Source: Zopfochytrium polystomum
Taxonomy: Eukaryota > Chytridiomycota > Chytridiomycetes > Chytridiales > Chytridiaceae
Assembly: GCA_025765615.1 (NCBI GenBank)
Contig: JAIVFJ010000352.1
Coordinates: 1 to 59,863 of the forward strand
Direction: 5' to 3'
DNA: 59,863 bases
The notes below the pieces were generated by a model. The model saw only the letters and a list, made by a program, of their open reading frames with translations, was not told where the DNA came from and ran no database searches. Positions 40,635 through 53,876 of this stretch are shown one piece after another (the first letter of the stretch is position 1; every line of letters starts with the position of its first letter). The translations under genes and the position numbers were made by a program.

Positions 40635-43608
40635 ATGGGCATTTCCGAACTCCTCCCGCTGCTTGCACCCGCGACACGCACGGTGCATCTCCGCGACCTG
40701 GCCGGCACCCGCATCGGCATCGACGCATACGTGTGGCTGCACAAGGGCGCGTTCGGCTGCGCGCTCGAACTGCACTTGAACAGGGCCGCCGCGGACGGGT
40801 GAGTAGCGAGTCAGTTTCCACTGAGGAGGGAGAGATACAGTGAGGAGAGTGCGAGAGAGAGAGGAGGAGAAGGAGGACTGCAAAGGCAGCTCGCTGGCTT
40901 GCTGAGCATATGGCGGCGCAAGATCGGCCCATGTTTCACGCAAGGTGAATCGAACGCAAACCAAAGTGACCCCCCAGCCCCCTTACAGCTATGTCACCTA
41001 CTGCATGAAGCGGATCGATCTGCTCAAGAAGCACAACATCGTTCCTGTCGTTGTCTTTGACGGAGGTATGTGCGTGCCACACACTCGCTGAGTCTTCGAA
41101 AATCCCATCGCTCTGTGCTTAAAACGGACAAAAAACAATAGGATGTCTCCCCATGAAACGTGGCACTGAGTTGGAGCGCCGCCGGTAAGAGTATTAAGGG
41201 AGCCTTCGAATCTTTCCTTATCGACGTTGCTCACGAACATCAACAAATAGGAAGCGCGACGCTTACAAAGCTCGAGCCGTGGAAGAGCTCGACAAGGGCA
41301 ACCGCACAAAGGCCCTCGAGCTCTTCCAAAGCTGCCTCGACGTGACCCCCTGGATGGCCCACAACCTCATCAAGGTGCTCCGCGAGCGTAACATTGAGTT
41401 TGTCGTAGCCCCGTACGAGGCGGACGCACAGCTGGCGTACCTCGACAAAATCGGCTACGTTAACGCGGTGCTGACAGAGGACTCGGATTTGGTCGTCTTT
41501 GGGTGCCGCCGCGTCATTCTCAAGCTGGACGCGCAGGGCGGCGCCGTCGAGGTGAACGCTGACGAGCTCGGCAAGATTCCGGATTTTAAGGGGTGGACGT
41601 TTGAAAAGTTTCGGCAGGCGTGCATATTGTCGGGTTGCGACTACGTTCCGTCGTTGAAAGGCATCGGATTGAAGAAGGCGATCGAAGCGATCGGGAGGCA
41701 CGGCTCGATCGACAATGCGAGTTTCGGTTTTTCTTTTTTTTGATCCTCTTTCGCAAACGGATGCGCTCATGGCAATGAATCCCACATACAGGCACTCCGC
41801 TACTGGCAAAAATGGGGAAAGGCGGTTAAAGCACCGGCGATTCGGAGGGGTTACGAGCACGAAGTACGGATGGCGGAGAAAACATTTCTGCACCAGCGTG
41901 TCTACGACCCTCTTCAGCGCAAACTCGTGCCGCTCAATCCAATCGAGGACGGCAATGACGTGCGAGCACTCTATTTTATCGGACCGTGAGTCGTGCTTCA
42001 GAAAAATTGTCTTCTTGAGAGCTCACTGTTTCGGTCCAGCGATATGACGCCAGAAGTTGCCCAGGACATTGCGGAAGGGAGACTCAACCCCTTCACGAAA
42101 AATGTGTTTGGAGACGAAGACGAGGACGACGGTTGGGTTTTCGAGCAATTTGAGCTGGAAATGGACAAGGAAAACGGCTATGGTAAAGCACACTCAGTTT
42201 GACTTGCTCATTTTGCTAAGAGAGCCTTTGATTAGAACCTATAATACCAAAGCACTTGACCTCAGCGGCGCCAGAAGATTTCAATTTTTGGGACTTGCTA
42301 CCTTCAGATTCGGGCTCATCAAGCGCAAGTGCAAGTGCAAGCGACTTTCTTCCACTGCCCAGCATACAAAGTTTTGCAAAGCCTACCACCCCACGACCTC
42401 CACTTGGAGTCCTCGGCTTGAATTCCGCTTTCGGGTTGAGAATAGCGTTCGAACCACCTAAACCTCCTCCGCCGGCGCCAAAGCTCGCCCCGCCAAAGCC
42501 GTTCCGCGAACGAGTAGTCACCAGCGCCAGCAGCCAATTCTTCAGTTGCTCGACAACCGCCCTTGTCGCCAAATCGTCCTCCCCGGAAACCAAACCTGAC
42601 GCATCCCGCGAACCCCCTCCTTCATCAGTCCCGTCCAAATTTTCAATCGACGGTGACAATTTGCCATCTGGAGATCCTGATATCATTTCGTCGTCGCCCG
42701 AACCCGATATCGTCTCGTCATGCCCAGAACGGCTTTCCCCGGAAGTAGAAGACACTCCACAGCCGAGCCATACTCCACCGACAAACTCGCGCAGAAGGCC
42801 ACGCGTGGATGACCCTCCGACATCAAGCAGCGAGGACCGCGAGAACCCCGAGGAGAGCGGCGGTGCTGGAGCGGGCGAAGTTTCACATAAGCGACGCAAC
42901 GTTCTGGAAGCCATGCGGGGTCAATGGTCGTTCCAGGATGTGGAGACGCTGCTCGGTCATTCCACCCGATGGACCAAGCGGCGGTCGCCCGTCGCAAAGG
43001 CAAAGACGGAGCACGCGAACCCACCGTCAGCGTCTCAGCCAAATCCACTAATTATCCCCTTGCAGAGTCGGTCCCGCGGACCGGCCTTCCGCAAACCCCC
43101 GCCCCCGCCGCAATGCCCCGTGCCCGACGGCTTTGACGCTTCTGAATGGACACCGGCGCGTACCACCACCACGGCGCCCGCCGCCAGCCGGCCATTGTCG
43201 AAAACAGCCCCGTTGCAGTCGCCGCGTCCACCTCACATCCAGTCACCGCCAGCTGCCACCTCGTCCTCCTCTTTGTCGCCAGCTCCGCCCTGGTTCCCCT
43301 TGCCGTCGGGCCACCACCATTTTAACCGCCACCACCACCACCACCATCGCCCTGACCACCACGGGAGGCCGCCATCTTCGTCGTCGTCATCGTCGTCGTC
43401 ATCGTCGCCGACACCCGCGGTCCTGGGGAAGATTATCGAACTCGAGGTCGCGCAGCAGTACGGCCGCACGCTGCAGGAAAAGTTTGGCGCGGACCCGGAG
43501 CTGTTTGCGGGCGTGTCGCTTGGGGCGACGGTGGAGAAGCGGCACAAGACGCTGGCGGCAGCGACCACGACCGTCACGGGCGGGACGGTCGCTCGCCGGA
43601 AGCGGTGA
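40635..43608 (+). CDS. EXO1: Exonuclease 1 (5'-3' DNA exonuclease / flap nuclease)
   Basis: FEN1/XPG-family nuclease for mismatch repair and end resection, nuclear. Exon 1 MGISELLPLLAPATRTVHLR and GIDAYVWLHKGAF holds the N-region. Later exons give YVTYCMKRIDLLKKHNIVPV, VVFDGG, PMKRGTELERRRKRD, then FVVAPYEADAQLAYL, VNAVLTEDSDLVVFGCRRV, SGCDYVPSLKGIGLKKAIEA and LRYWQKWGKA. Metal-binding acids (D in GID, D in FDGG, E and D in YEAD, two D in TEDSD, D in SGCD) are all present. The helix-two-turn-helix is GIGLKKA. The long last exon (from about 42255) is disordered, rich in Pro, Ser and His, with a short helix EVAQQYGRTLQEKFG near the end. That region would hold mismatch-repair contact sites but no motif is certain. 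About seven exons. Confidence 0.95.
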
Positions 43609-44131
43609 GGGGTGAAATTGTTTGCCGATGAGATGGGGTCTTCAAGGGAACAAAAACAGGGCCGTTTTGGACGGGAGTCTTTAATTATTTCAATGTGGTC
43701 TGCGTTCTTTCACTTTTTTTTTTTTTTTTCCCCCCTTTCATCACACTCGTAATCGTGGGGTCAGTTTAAATCTTCATTGTGCAAATAAACTGGCCATCTG
43801 CTTGCTGTTGCATGCATGTAGGCCCAACACCTGCAGGGGAGGAAAAAAAACATCTGCCGGTAGGGCTGTATTCGTCCACCAGCGAAAGCACACGCGCACA
43901 AATCGGCGGCCCCCGTTGAATGAGGTCTAGTGGGAGACGTTGAGAGAAGGGGAAGAAAAAAACAACGTCCGAAGGGGAAACAAAAAACGAATAAAAAAGG
44001 CAGAAAAAAAAAAGGGATGAACTTTTGTATACCCCCCACGAGCTCGCTTGGGTGCGATGGACCCCGTCCTCCGTAGCTTCTACCACTGAACACACACCGC
44101 CCAATCTTCGTGTGTGCTGTTTTTTTTGTTG
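43609..44131. other. Convergent 3' region EXO1 / IF-2
   Basis: AT- and A-run-rich sequence between two convergent stops, with one T14-like run near 43713. The minus-strand readings in it have no known motif and are likely chance. Confidence 0.4.
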
Positions 44132-44329
44132 TCACTGAATCTTTCTGCGGCTCTTGACCACGTTGTAGCAGACGACCCTGTCGCCGACGGCTAGGGCGGC
44201 GGGGTTATTTTCAAAAGACATGCCGCACTCGAGACCTTTGGGTGCTTCGGTGATGTCCTTTTTGTGGTGGCGGAAGCTTTTGAGGGTGCCTTAGGGGGGG
44301 GTTTTTTTTTGGTTTGTGTGTGTGTGTGT

Positions 44330-44368
<39 letters not shown>

Positions 44369-47300
44369 TTTGCGTTGTGGGGATCGTGAGAATGCGCGGA
44401 ACGGACAGGAAAAAAAAGCAAGAAACCACCGCTTACCATCATACACGACCTCCTCCCCGCCGCTGCCCCTAACGACCTTGACGCAACTCGCCCTCGCAAT
44501 TTTCCCCGTCAAGACCCTGCACCCTGCGGCCTTTTCCGGCTCCTTGCTGCCCTTGACCTTGATGTCGAACAGCTGGAGGATCTCCGCCTCGCCGACGACC
44601 TCGTGGTGCTCGACGGGCGGGAGGAGGTCGGCCATGGCGTCCTTGAGGTCGTCGAGGAGCTTGTAGATGACGGTTTGCGGGTGGAGTGGGACGGAGTGCT
44701 GCTTGGCGAAGGCGAGGGTTTTTTTGTCGACGGGGAGATTGAAGGTGATGAGGATGGCTGTTTTTTTTTGTTTTTTTTTTGTCGGTGGGTGTGGTAGGGT
44801 GGGGTTTGGGTTGTGAGTCGAAGGAAACGTGAAAAGAAACAGAAGAAGCAACTTACCGCCGGTCGCCTCGGCCATCTCAATGTCGGACGTCGTGACCGCG
44901 CCGACGCCCGAGTCGACGATCTTCACCTGCACCTCGTGGCTGGGGAGGCCGCTGATGGCGTCGGTTATCGCCTCCAGGGAGCCGTGCACATCCGCTGCAA
45001 ATGAAAACAAATAGAGCACCACCCGCCAAATTGTCAGAAACAAGTCCCAACCATCCCCACAACAACAACAATGACAACACTCACCCTTGAGAACGAGGTA
45101 CAGCATCTTCACCTCCCCCTCAACCTCCTCCTCAACACCCGCCTCCTTCTCCGCCTCGCTCTCCCTCCGCGCCGCCGCCGCCCTTCCCTTCTTCGCCGCC
45201 GCCGCCGCGTTCTTCTCGCTCTCCTTCGCCGCGCGCCACTCCGCGCGCCGCTCGTTCAGCGCGTCGATAGACCCGATGAGCTGGGAGCGGGCGGAGGATG
45301 CCATCCGCGCGTCGACGACGCGCTTCGCGAGGTCCTCGTCCGCCGCCTCGAGGACGGCGTCGCCGGCGACGGGGAGGTCTTTCCAGCCGGAAAGCTCGAC
45401 GGGGACCGAGGGCCCGGCCTCCTTGAGGGGCCGGCCGTTTTCGTCGCAGAGGGCGCGCACTTTGGCCCAGGTCGTGCCGGAGAAGAGGATTTGGCCGTTT
45501 TTGAGGGTGCCGCGTTTGACGATGGCTGTTGCGCAGTTTCTGTGGACGAGGGTGATGTGTGAGCGTGCATTGAATTTGCAGATGAACTGGTTTTGGTGGA
45601 GGCTAAGTGTATTAGACTTACCCTCTGCCTCGAGCGACGCGCGATTCGATGATGGTTGCCTCCACCGGGCCGGTGGGGTCCCCGCGAAGGTCTGCCAACT
45701 CGGACATTGTGATAATCGTCTCCTCAAGCTCCAGTAATCCCATGCCGGTGAGCCCAGACACTTCAACAGAGGGGATTTCGCCGCCGTACTCTTCCAGGAC
45801 CACGTCGTACCGCAAAAGCCCTTCTTTTACCTTTGCCTGAAGCGGCAACAGAGACACAAGAAATTAGAAAGGCCGCCGCAAGTCGCTGACATTCCGATAC
45901 GAAGGCACTCACGGGCTTTGCACCGGGTTTATCGCATTTGTTGATAGCGACGATGAGATCGACTGCAAGGAAAAGAGATTACGTTGTGAGCGGTACAGGG
46001 GGGAAAGTTTCTGACAAACCTCCCGCAGCTTGCGCGTGCTTGATTGCTTCGACCGTCTGAGGCATGACGCCATCATCGGCGGCGACGACCAAAACAACAA
46101 TGTCAGTGACTTTGGCGCCGCGCGCCCTCATCGCTGAGAACGCCGCATGACCGGGAGTATCCAGGAATGTAATTTGCTTTCCGGACGGTAATTTCACTAG
46201 TTGTACATGGTGAAGTAGAGTGCGTTCAGCGTTCAGCAAAATCGAGCAAACAAAAAAAGCGCTGCGATAGCACACCTGAAAAGGCGCCAATGTGCTGAGT
46301 GATACCGCCAGCTTCACCGGCAGCGACGGCCGACTTCCGTAAAGTGTCCAGAAGCGTTGTTTTCCCATGATCGACGTGTCCCATGATTGTGACAACCGGC
46401 CGTCTTGTTGGGTACGAAGACCAGTCCTCAGGTTCAGGCCTGCATGACTGCTGTAAGTTTCAAACGCGTGTGCTGGAAAAATGATCATGCCTTGGTTGGA
46501 AGTTTGCTTCCTCGGAAGACATTGCGTTGACAATCGGGTTGAACCCATACTCCATAGCCACCAAACTTGCGATTTCGGAGGTAAGCACTGCATTGTTTTA
46601 CGCGAGAGATTTGTTAGCAGCGGTGGCGAGTGTTTGCAAACCCGGCAACCCACCAAAGTCTGTGTTTGTATTTTCGAATCCCAGCTTCTTCATGGACTTG
46701 GCGAGTTGAGCTGGCCCAAAAAAAAAAAAACGTTGGCGTCATTTCAAATCAATGCAACCTGCGCTTACCATATTGCACTCCCATTAAAGACCCCAGGTTG
46801 ACGACGCTGATCCCATCGGGAATGTAAATATCCTTTGGCGCGATGTACGCCTTTTTCCGCTCGTCCTCAAAATCCTCCTGCTCCCTCTCCCGCAAGCCGG
46901 CCTTCTTCCCGCCGGAACGCTTGCCCGCCCTCTTTGACGCACTATCTGGCGCGCCGCCGTCCAGCTCTGCCTTCGAGTGTCGAACCGCGCTCGCTCGCCG
47001 TCGGCTCTCCCGACCAAATTCTCCGTCGCCGTCCACCGACGCGCCAACGTCGAGGACGACGTCGTCGCGCGCATCCAGCTCCACCGAAGGATCATCTCCG
47101 CTCTGAGCGGGCTTTCCTGCGGCCTCTGCGCCCTTCCGTTTCCCGCTCTTGCCCACGTCGCGCGGAGTCTTTGCTGTAAAGGGGAAATCGATCCTAGGCA
47201 GCGGGGCGGCGGACTGCCCCGCCGGCTGTTCGGCGCGCGCCGCTGGCTCCTTGTTCGCGGCGGCAGCGGGAGGGGCGACGGGAGCGCCACCGACAAAGCT

Positions 47301-47891
47301 GAAGAGCGGGGCGGCGCCGGCGGCACGCCGACTCCGACGGGGCAACGTCCCGGCGGCGTCTTTGGCATCGGCATTCGGTGTGGGAGCTGCGGTTCCAGGC
47401 GGCGGAGGTGTTGGTGGACCTGTGGCGGTGGCGGTTGGGGGTGGTGGCGGGCGGGGCGGGGCACCGAATGTCGGGATGGTAAAGTGCGGCACAGCGACTC
47501 CCGATCGCCGACGCGGGGCCGCCGCAGCCGCGGGTGGAGCGGGGGGGTTAGGGGGGAGGGTCGGATGAGCGTCTTGCGAGGGGCTTGGCGGGGAGGAAGA
47601 GTGGCAGCGGCGGGGCGGCGCGCGAAGGAAGGCAGTTGTGAGGAGAGGAGGAGCGGTGCTGGTGGTTGTTGTGGTGAGTGGGTGGCTTGAGCGCGGGATA
47701 ATGACAGCCAACGACGACGACGGCCTGGTCGGCTGCGCCCGCCGCCGCGAAGTCAGCGAGCGGACACGCACGGCGGGGGCCAGCGCGGCCATAGGCGAAA
47801 GCTGCTGCAGCAGCAGCGTTGGCGACAGCGAACGTGAGGCGGCGCGCGACGTCGTGGTTGCGACGACGACGACGGCGGCCGACGATCGCAT
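44132..47891 (-). CDS. IFM1: Mitochondrial translation initiation factor IF-2
   Basis: GTPase that brings fMet-tRNA to the mitochondrial ribosome. The start at 47891 gives an Arg/Ser/Ala-rich N-terminus ([20 protein letters not shown]), a typical mitochondrial presequence. A long Pro/Ala-rich disordered segment follows, then the IF-2 N-domain ([26 protein letters not shown]). The G domain carries [20 protein letters not shown] (G1), [10 protein letters not shown] (G2), [18 protein letters not shown] (G3), [13 protein letters not shown] (G4) and [16 protein letters not shown] (G5). Domain II and III follow, with [33 protein letters not shown] and [20 protein letters not shown]. The end is [20 protein letters not shown] and [15 protein letters not shown]. 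Many short introns, one with a GT microsatellite (44315-44365). Confidence 0.95.
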
Positions 47892-48404
47892 TGCGGTTTG
47901 ATTGTGGGTGAAGGAAGGCGGGCAAAAAAAAGAAAGAAAGAAAGGTAAGTGTGGTTCAGTGACCAGCGGTGAGGGAGGTGGTTCGGGGGTCCTACACGTT
48001 TGTGCTTACTATTTGCCGACAAGGGTGGTCGTTGTCGCTAGGGGGGAAAATCAAAAACCACTGACGCGTGGCGTTGTTGCGAAGCCGCGCACACAGCCAG
48101 CCCCAGCATCTCTCGAGAACTCTGAACAACCATCTGAAGCAGCGGCGATGGCTCAGGTTAGATGAAGAAAAGACTGATCGACGGAGAAGGAGAGAGGGAG
48201 AAAGAGAGAGGGATAGAGAGAGAGAGAGAGAGAGAGAAAAAGAGGAGGCGACCGCGCACAGGATGGACGCTGGTCAGGAAGAGCCACCGAGCCGATCTTC
48301 CCACGCGTTTGGTCCGTCTCCCTCCGACGCCTTCGACCCAACCTTTCGCTGGAGGCTGCAAACCGCACGATCAGCCCGCTAAAACCAATCCCATCTGCGC
48401 AGCG
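47892..48404. promoter_or_regulatory. Divergent intergenic region, IF-2 / RPN11
   Basis: Shared promoter space for two divergent genes. A GA-rich tract (about 48188-48245) lies 160-220 bases before the RPN11 start. I could not recognise a proteasome-associated control element (GGTGGCAAA) on either strand. Confidence 0.4.
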
Positions 48405-49719
<1,315 letters not shown>

Positions 49720-50176
49720 TTATCAAAAACAAAGTGGTTTTCATCGTGTTTTTGTATTTCCAGATCCGCTCGTATAAGTGGTGTTTTTTAAGATGAAGCA
49801 TTAAGTACAAGCACAAGGGGAAGCCACAGATACTGAGCGGAAGCAGAATAAGTCGTGTGCGTGAAGTAAGGTGTTGGTACTGAAAAGTAGAAGACAAGGA
49901 GGAAAGCGCGTTTTGCCGAAGCTTCACACGAAGAGAAGAGAAGAGAGCTTCAAGAGATAAAATAGAGAAAGGAATGAAAAAGGAAGGAGAATAACGCACA
50001 TCACGAATGACAGTGCTGCACGGCTCGTTTCACCACCCTCTCCTAGCCATCTTCAGCGCGCACGGCGCGCTAACGCACTTACCTGCCTCCTAACGCCCCT
50101 TCCGCAAACACACACGCGTAGCCTCTTTCAGCAATTCCTCGCCGCCGCAGCCGCCGGCGGCGCCGGCACCCATCCT
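49720..50176. other. Convergent 3' region RPN11 / low-complexity gene
   Basis: No gene recognised. A reading on the minus strand (49999-49694) is hydrophobic but lacks any known motif and overlaps the RPN11 3' end. Confidence 0.4.
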
Positions 50177-52758
50177 TTAAACATGCCCCCCGACGCCGCT
50201 TCCTCCTCCCCCTCCTCCTCCTCCTCCTCCTCCTCCTCCTCCCCCTCCGCCGCCGCCGCCGCCGCCGCTGCCGCTGGGCTGTCCAGGGTCACCGCTGCCG
50301 CCGCCACCGCCTCCACCGGCGCTCCCGCCGCCGCGGTCCCTGCGCGCCGAAAACTTGAATCGCTGCTGCGGCGCGCTTGACGACGACCCGACCTCCTTGC
50401 GCAGCGCCACCAAGTTGTCGAGGAGCCGCGCTTCGTGGCTGATCCAGTCCTGTGTTTTTTTTTTTGGTTTTTTTTTTTTTTTTTGTGGTAAGGTTGTCAC
50501 AAGGTTGGATCCGCCCTCCGGGCATCTCCCCCTTTCGCCGCCGCCGCTGCTTCCCCACCCCCTCCCATCCCAATCCCCAAGCAAAATCCACGCACCTGTC
50601 CCGGCATCCGCCGATCCGCCGCGCTCGCCAGCCTCGCGACCAGCCGCGGGTCGAGCGCGGCGCGGGCCGCCCTGCGCTCCCCGGTCGCCGCGACGCGCTG
50701 GTCCGCGAGCGTGCGGGCCCCTGCCGCGACGAGGCGGTCGACGAGGGCGCCGAGCGAGTCGCGCGGCGCTGCCGCCGCTGCTGCTGCTCCATCTTGCGCG
50801 GGGTCGGCTACTAGTGCTGCTGGCGTTGTTGTTGGCCGCGTCGTCGTCGTCGTTGCGGTGGGCCCGCCGGCGGAGGCGAGGGAGGCGGTCTGGGCGAGGA
50901 GGCGCGGGGCGGCGCGCGAGGCGCGGTCGACGGCGGCGACGACGGCCGCAAGCTCGTGCATGGGGCGGAGGGGCGGGGGTGCTGGCGTGGGCGAGCCGGC
51001 GGCTGCGGCGGCGGCGGCGTCGCGGAGGGCGTCGGAGTAGGTTGGGGGCGGCGGGTTGTCGTAGGCATTCGCGCCTGCGGTGGCTGCGGCCGACGACGCG
51101 GTGGCGGCTAGCGGGTCAGGCGCGGTCGGGGAGGTTGGGGAGGCGGCCGGCGAGTTCGAGTTTGCAATGTGGAGCTGGCGCTGGTGGATGAGCGAGACGA
51201 CGAGGGAGGTGAGGCGGTCGACTTCCTCAAACAGGTCACGGGGACCCTCCGAGGAACTGGGTTGTCCGGAGTCGGGCGGGAGTGCGGGGAGCAGGTCGAG
51301 GAGCCGTTCGCGAGGGCTGGCGGGCTGCGGCGGGGCGTCGATGGAAGATTCCGCCGGTTGGGCGGCCGTTTCGCCGAGTACGTTGTAGAGAGAGGTGCAA
51401 AGCGTGGCAAGCGCGATGGCGAGGGCCTGGTCAGGGTGAGCTCTGGCGCCGGAACCGCCGTTCGTTGCTGCAGCGGTGTCTTGGTCGTTCCCGGCTGCTG
51501 CTGGGGCGAGCGCAAAGGCCGAGGCGAGCGGCGAAGCATCGCTTGCCTCAACTTGTTCGAATTCGTTGGTCACGCTTGAAGCGGGCATTGGTGGATTGAG
51601 GTGCAGGCAGCTTTGGTGTGTTACAAAATCAGGGGCTGTTGACGCTGAAAGCCGCTCGCTGCCTCCTCCAGTTGAAGCGCTTCGCGCAAGTAGCGAGGTG
51701 CGACGTCCAGGATCTACCCCAACGGGAGAGACTGCCTTCGATTCTAGTGATGGAGATTGCGCACCAGCGTCGGAATCAGTTGCCACTGGCCCGGATGGGT
51801 CTGCACCGGTCGTCGACTGCTGCCGCTGAAGCTTTGACGCCGCGGCAATTTCGCGGATCGTTCGTCTCGCTTTGCCGCTGCTCGTCCTCCTGCTGAGACC
51901 GCCGTTAAGGCTGCCTGTGCTTGAAGTAGCGGATTTGCTGGTGCTGGCCCCTGCGATGCCGCCGGCGTTAATGTCGGTCTGGGAGCCTGGTCCGCCCACG
52001 CTGGAGTTGCTGGCGGAGGGTGACGGTCTCAGCTGCTGGTGGGAAGCGAGTTTCTTGTCGGAGGCGCAAGAAGGCCAGGGTCCCGCAACAACGCGAAGAT
52101 CTGGGGCGAACAAGTTGTGTGGGAGATGGTGCATCATCCTGCTGGTGCTTTGCGCCACCGGGAACGCGGTCCCAGCTTCCAGCCGCTTCTGGCTGCCACT
52201 GACGCCGCCTACATCGCCGCCGCCGCCGCTACTGCCGACGTCCACTTCGGGGAACTGCTGCGACGGCGCCGGGTCCGGCGGCGGGAGCGTGTGCGATGAC
52301 TGCTGCTGCAATAGCCCCACGGTCGGTTTCTGCAGCCTCTGCGTATGGAGCGACGGCTGCGACCCGCCCTTCTGCAGCTCGTGGTGCGGCGGTCCGCCCT
52401 GCTGCTGGAGCAGCTGGTAGTGAAGACTGTTCTGAAGGCGTTGGTTCCGGCGCGGCCCGCCGTACGGCGAGACCGCCCCGGCGTCGGTGACGGCGACGAC
52501 GGGGAGCTCGACGGTTTCGGCGATGCCGACCATGACGGCGTTGAGCGCCTCGAGCGCCCTTCGCCGGAGCGAGTGCACCGCCGCCTGGTCCGCACGCCAC
52601 GCCGTCGCGTCTCCGCTGCCACGATGGGAGGCCGCGTGAGTCGCGGCGGCCGGCGTGACCGTCGAGGGTCTTTCCGACGCGTCGCCGTTTCCGCTCGCAC
52701 CGCCGCCTTGACGCGGCGACCCGCCATTGTCGTTGTTGCAGTTGTTGACAGTATCCAT
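50177..52758 (-). CDS. Large low-complexity protein with a PPxY motif
   Basis: Exon 1 (52758-50597 or nearby) opens MDTVNNCNNDNGGSPRQGGG. It has a helical segment (HSLRRRALEALNAVMVGIAE), long Gln/Ser/Ala-rich disorder, a second helical block (DQALAIALATLCTSLYNVLG), and FEEVDRLTSLVVSLIHQRQL. PPPPTYSDAL is a PPxY-type ligand for WW domains. After HELAAVVAAVDRASRAAPRL and DPRLVARLASAADRRMPGQ an intron leads to DWISHEARLLDNLVALRKEV. A Gly-rich tail encoded by a (TCC)n tract ends at 50177. No enzyme motif. The helices near both ends may form a small conserved module, but I cannot name the family. Confidence 0.6.
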
Positions 52759-53876
52759 TTGCGGCGCGGATGTACTTTTTCAGTCTCGGTCGCACCGTTG
52801 GTTGCGCTGGTGTCGAAACCTTGCTGCACACTCGAACGCGCCTCTCTGCCCGCTCTTGCTGGCGTGACCCTTGCTTATATTTCACTTTGCTTCTATCTTT
52901 TGTGCGATTGTTGTACACCAGCCTGAATGTCTGGATAACATAAGGTGAGGACCACCTGTTTCATACCGACCCTGCGGCCCATCCCTGATTGCAAACCGCG
53001 TTGACAAGGTAACGTTTGACGGGGGGGTATCCGCGTGTGGCCGCATATCGAATTTTCGAATGTTATTCCCCCACAGCCAGCAACTTCGCTTGAAAATCCA
53101 CTGCCTATTAATACATTCAAAGAGCGCATTCAAAGAGCGCATACTTTCGGACATCTCTTCCAATTACCACCAGACCTCCCTTGAATCAATTCTGTCACTG
53201 GTTCTACGAACGAGCAGGCGGCTGTCTGCTTCGAGGAGTAATGCACGCTGCGAAGGTACCTGCCAACCTCCGCGCGCACGACCGCGTCCGCTGTCGTCTT
53301 TGATTACGACAACCGAACAACGACCTCCCCGAGGAGAGGCTTGACAATGAGCCAACGAGCGAGCGCGCGCACTGGCAAAGCCGCCGCCACTGGCGCTTCT
53401 GCCGTAGCAGCTCACGTGCTGACAACTACCCTTGCTGCCACTGCGTCGTCGCGCTCCTTCGCCGCCGCCTCCCCGCAGCAGGAACATTAGCAACCAGCTC
53501 AACGACAGCCATGCCACCGAGGTGCACGCGGGGATTGACGACAACGACGTGACTGCCTGTTTTGGTGACGGCAGGAATGGCGATAGTGGGTGAAGCGGGA
53601 CGTGGCGACGTGTGACGCCAGCTCGGGGACAGGGATGAAAGTATCCACTCAAAAATTTGTTTGAAAGAGGGCTCTGGGTCAGGTCTTTGTGGGCATTGGG
53701 AGAGGGGAGTCTGTTTTATTGGTAGCGGTTCCCATGATTTTAACAAACACTTATTTGGTGGTCATTAGAAAGAGAAATCTCGCCATTGAGTGCAACGACT
53801 TCAACGTCCTAACCAAAATAATCCCGCCGCGCCGGTTCGCAAAATTTACAGTATCCAAACCAGAGTTCCCAAAACA
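52759..53876. other. Unassigned sequence
   Basis: Only one small reading attracts notice: 53347-53489 plus, MSQRASARTGKAAATGASAV and on for 47 codons, basic and Ala/Ser-rich like a mitochondrial presequence. It has no downstream exon that I can attach. It is not supported well enough to call a gene. Confidence 0.35.

Noticed and set aside
53347..53489. Small mitochondrial protein MSQRASARTG..
   Set aside because: 47 codons, biased composition, no neighbour exon or family; chance reading in GC-rich DNA is as likely.
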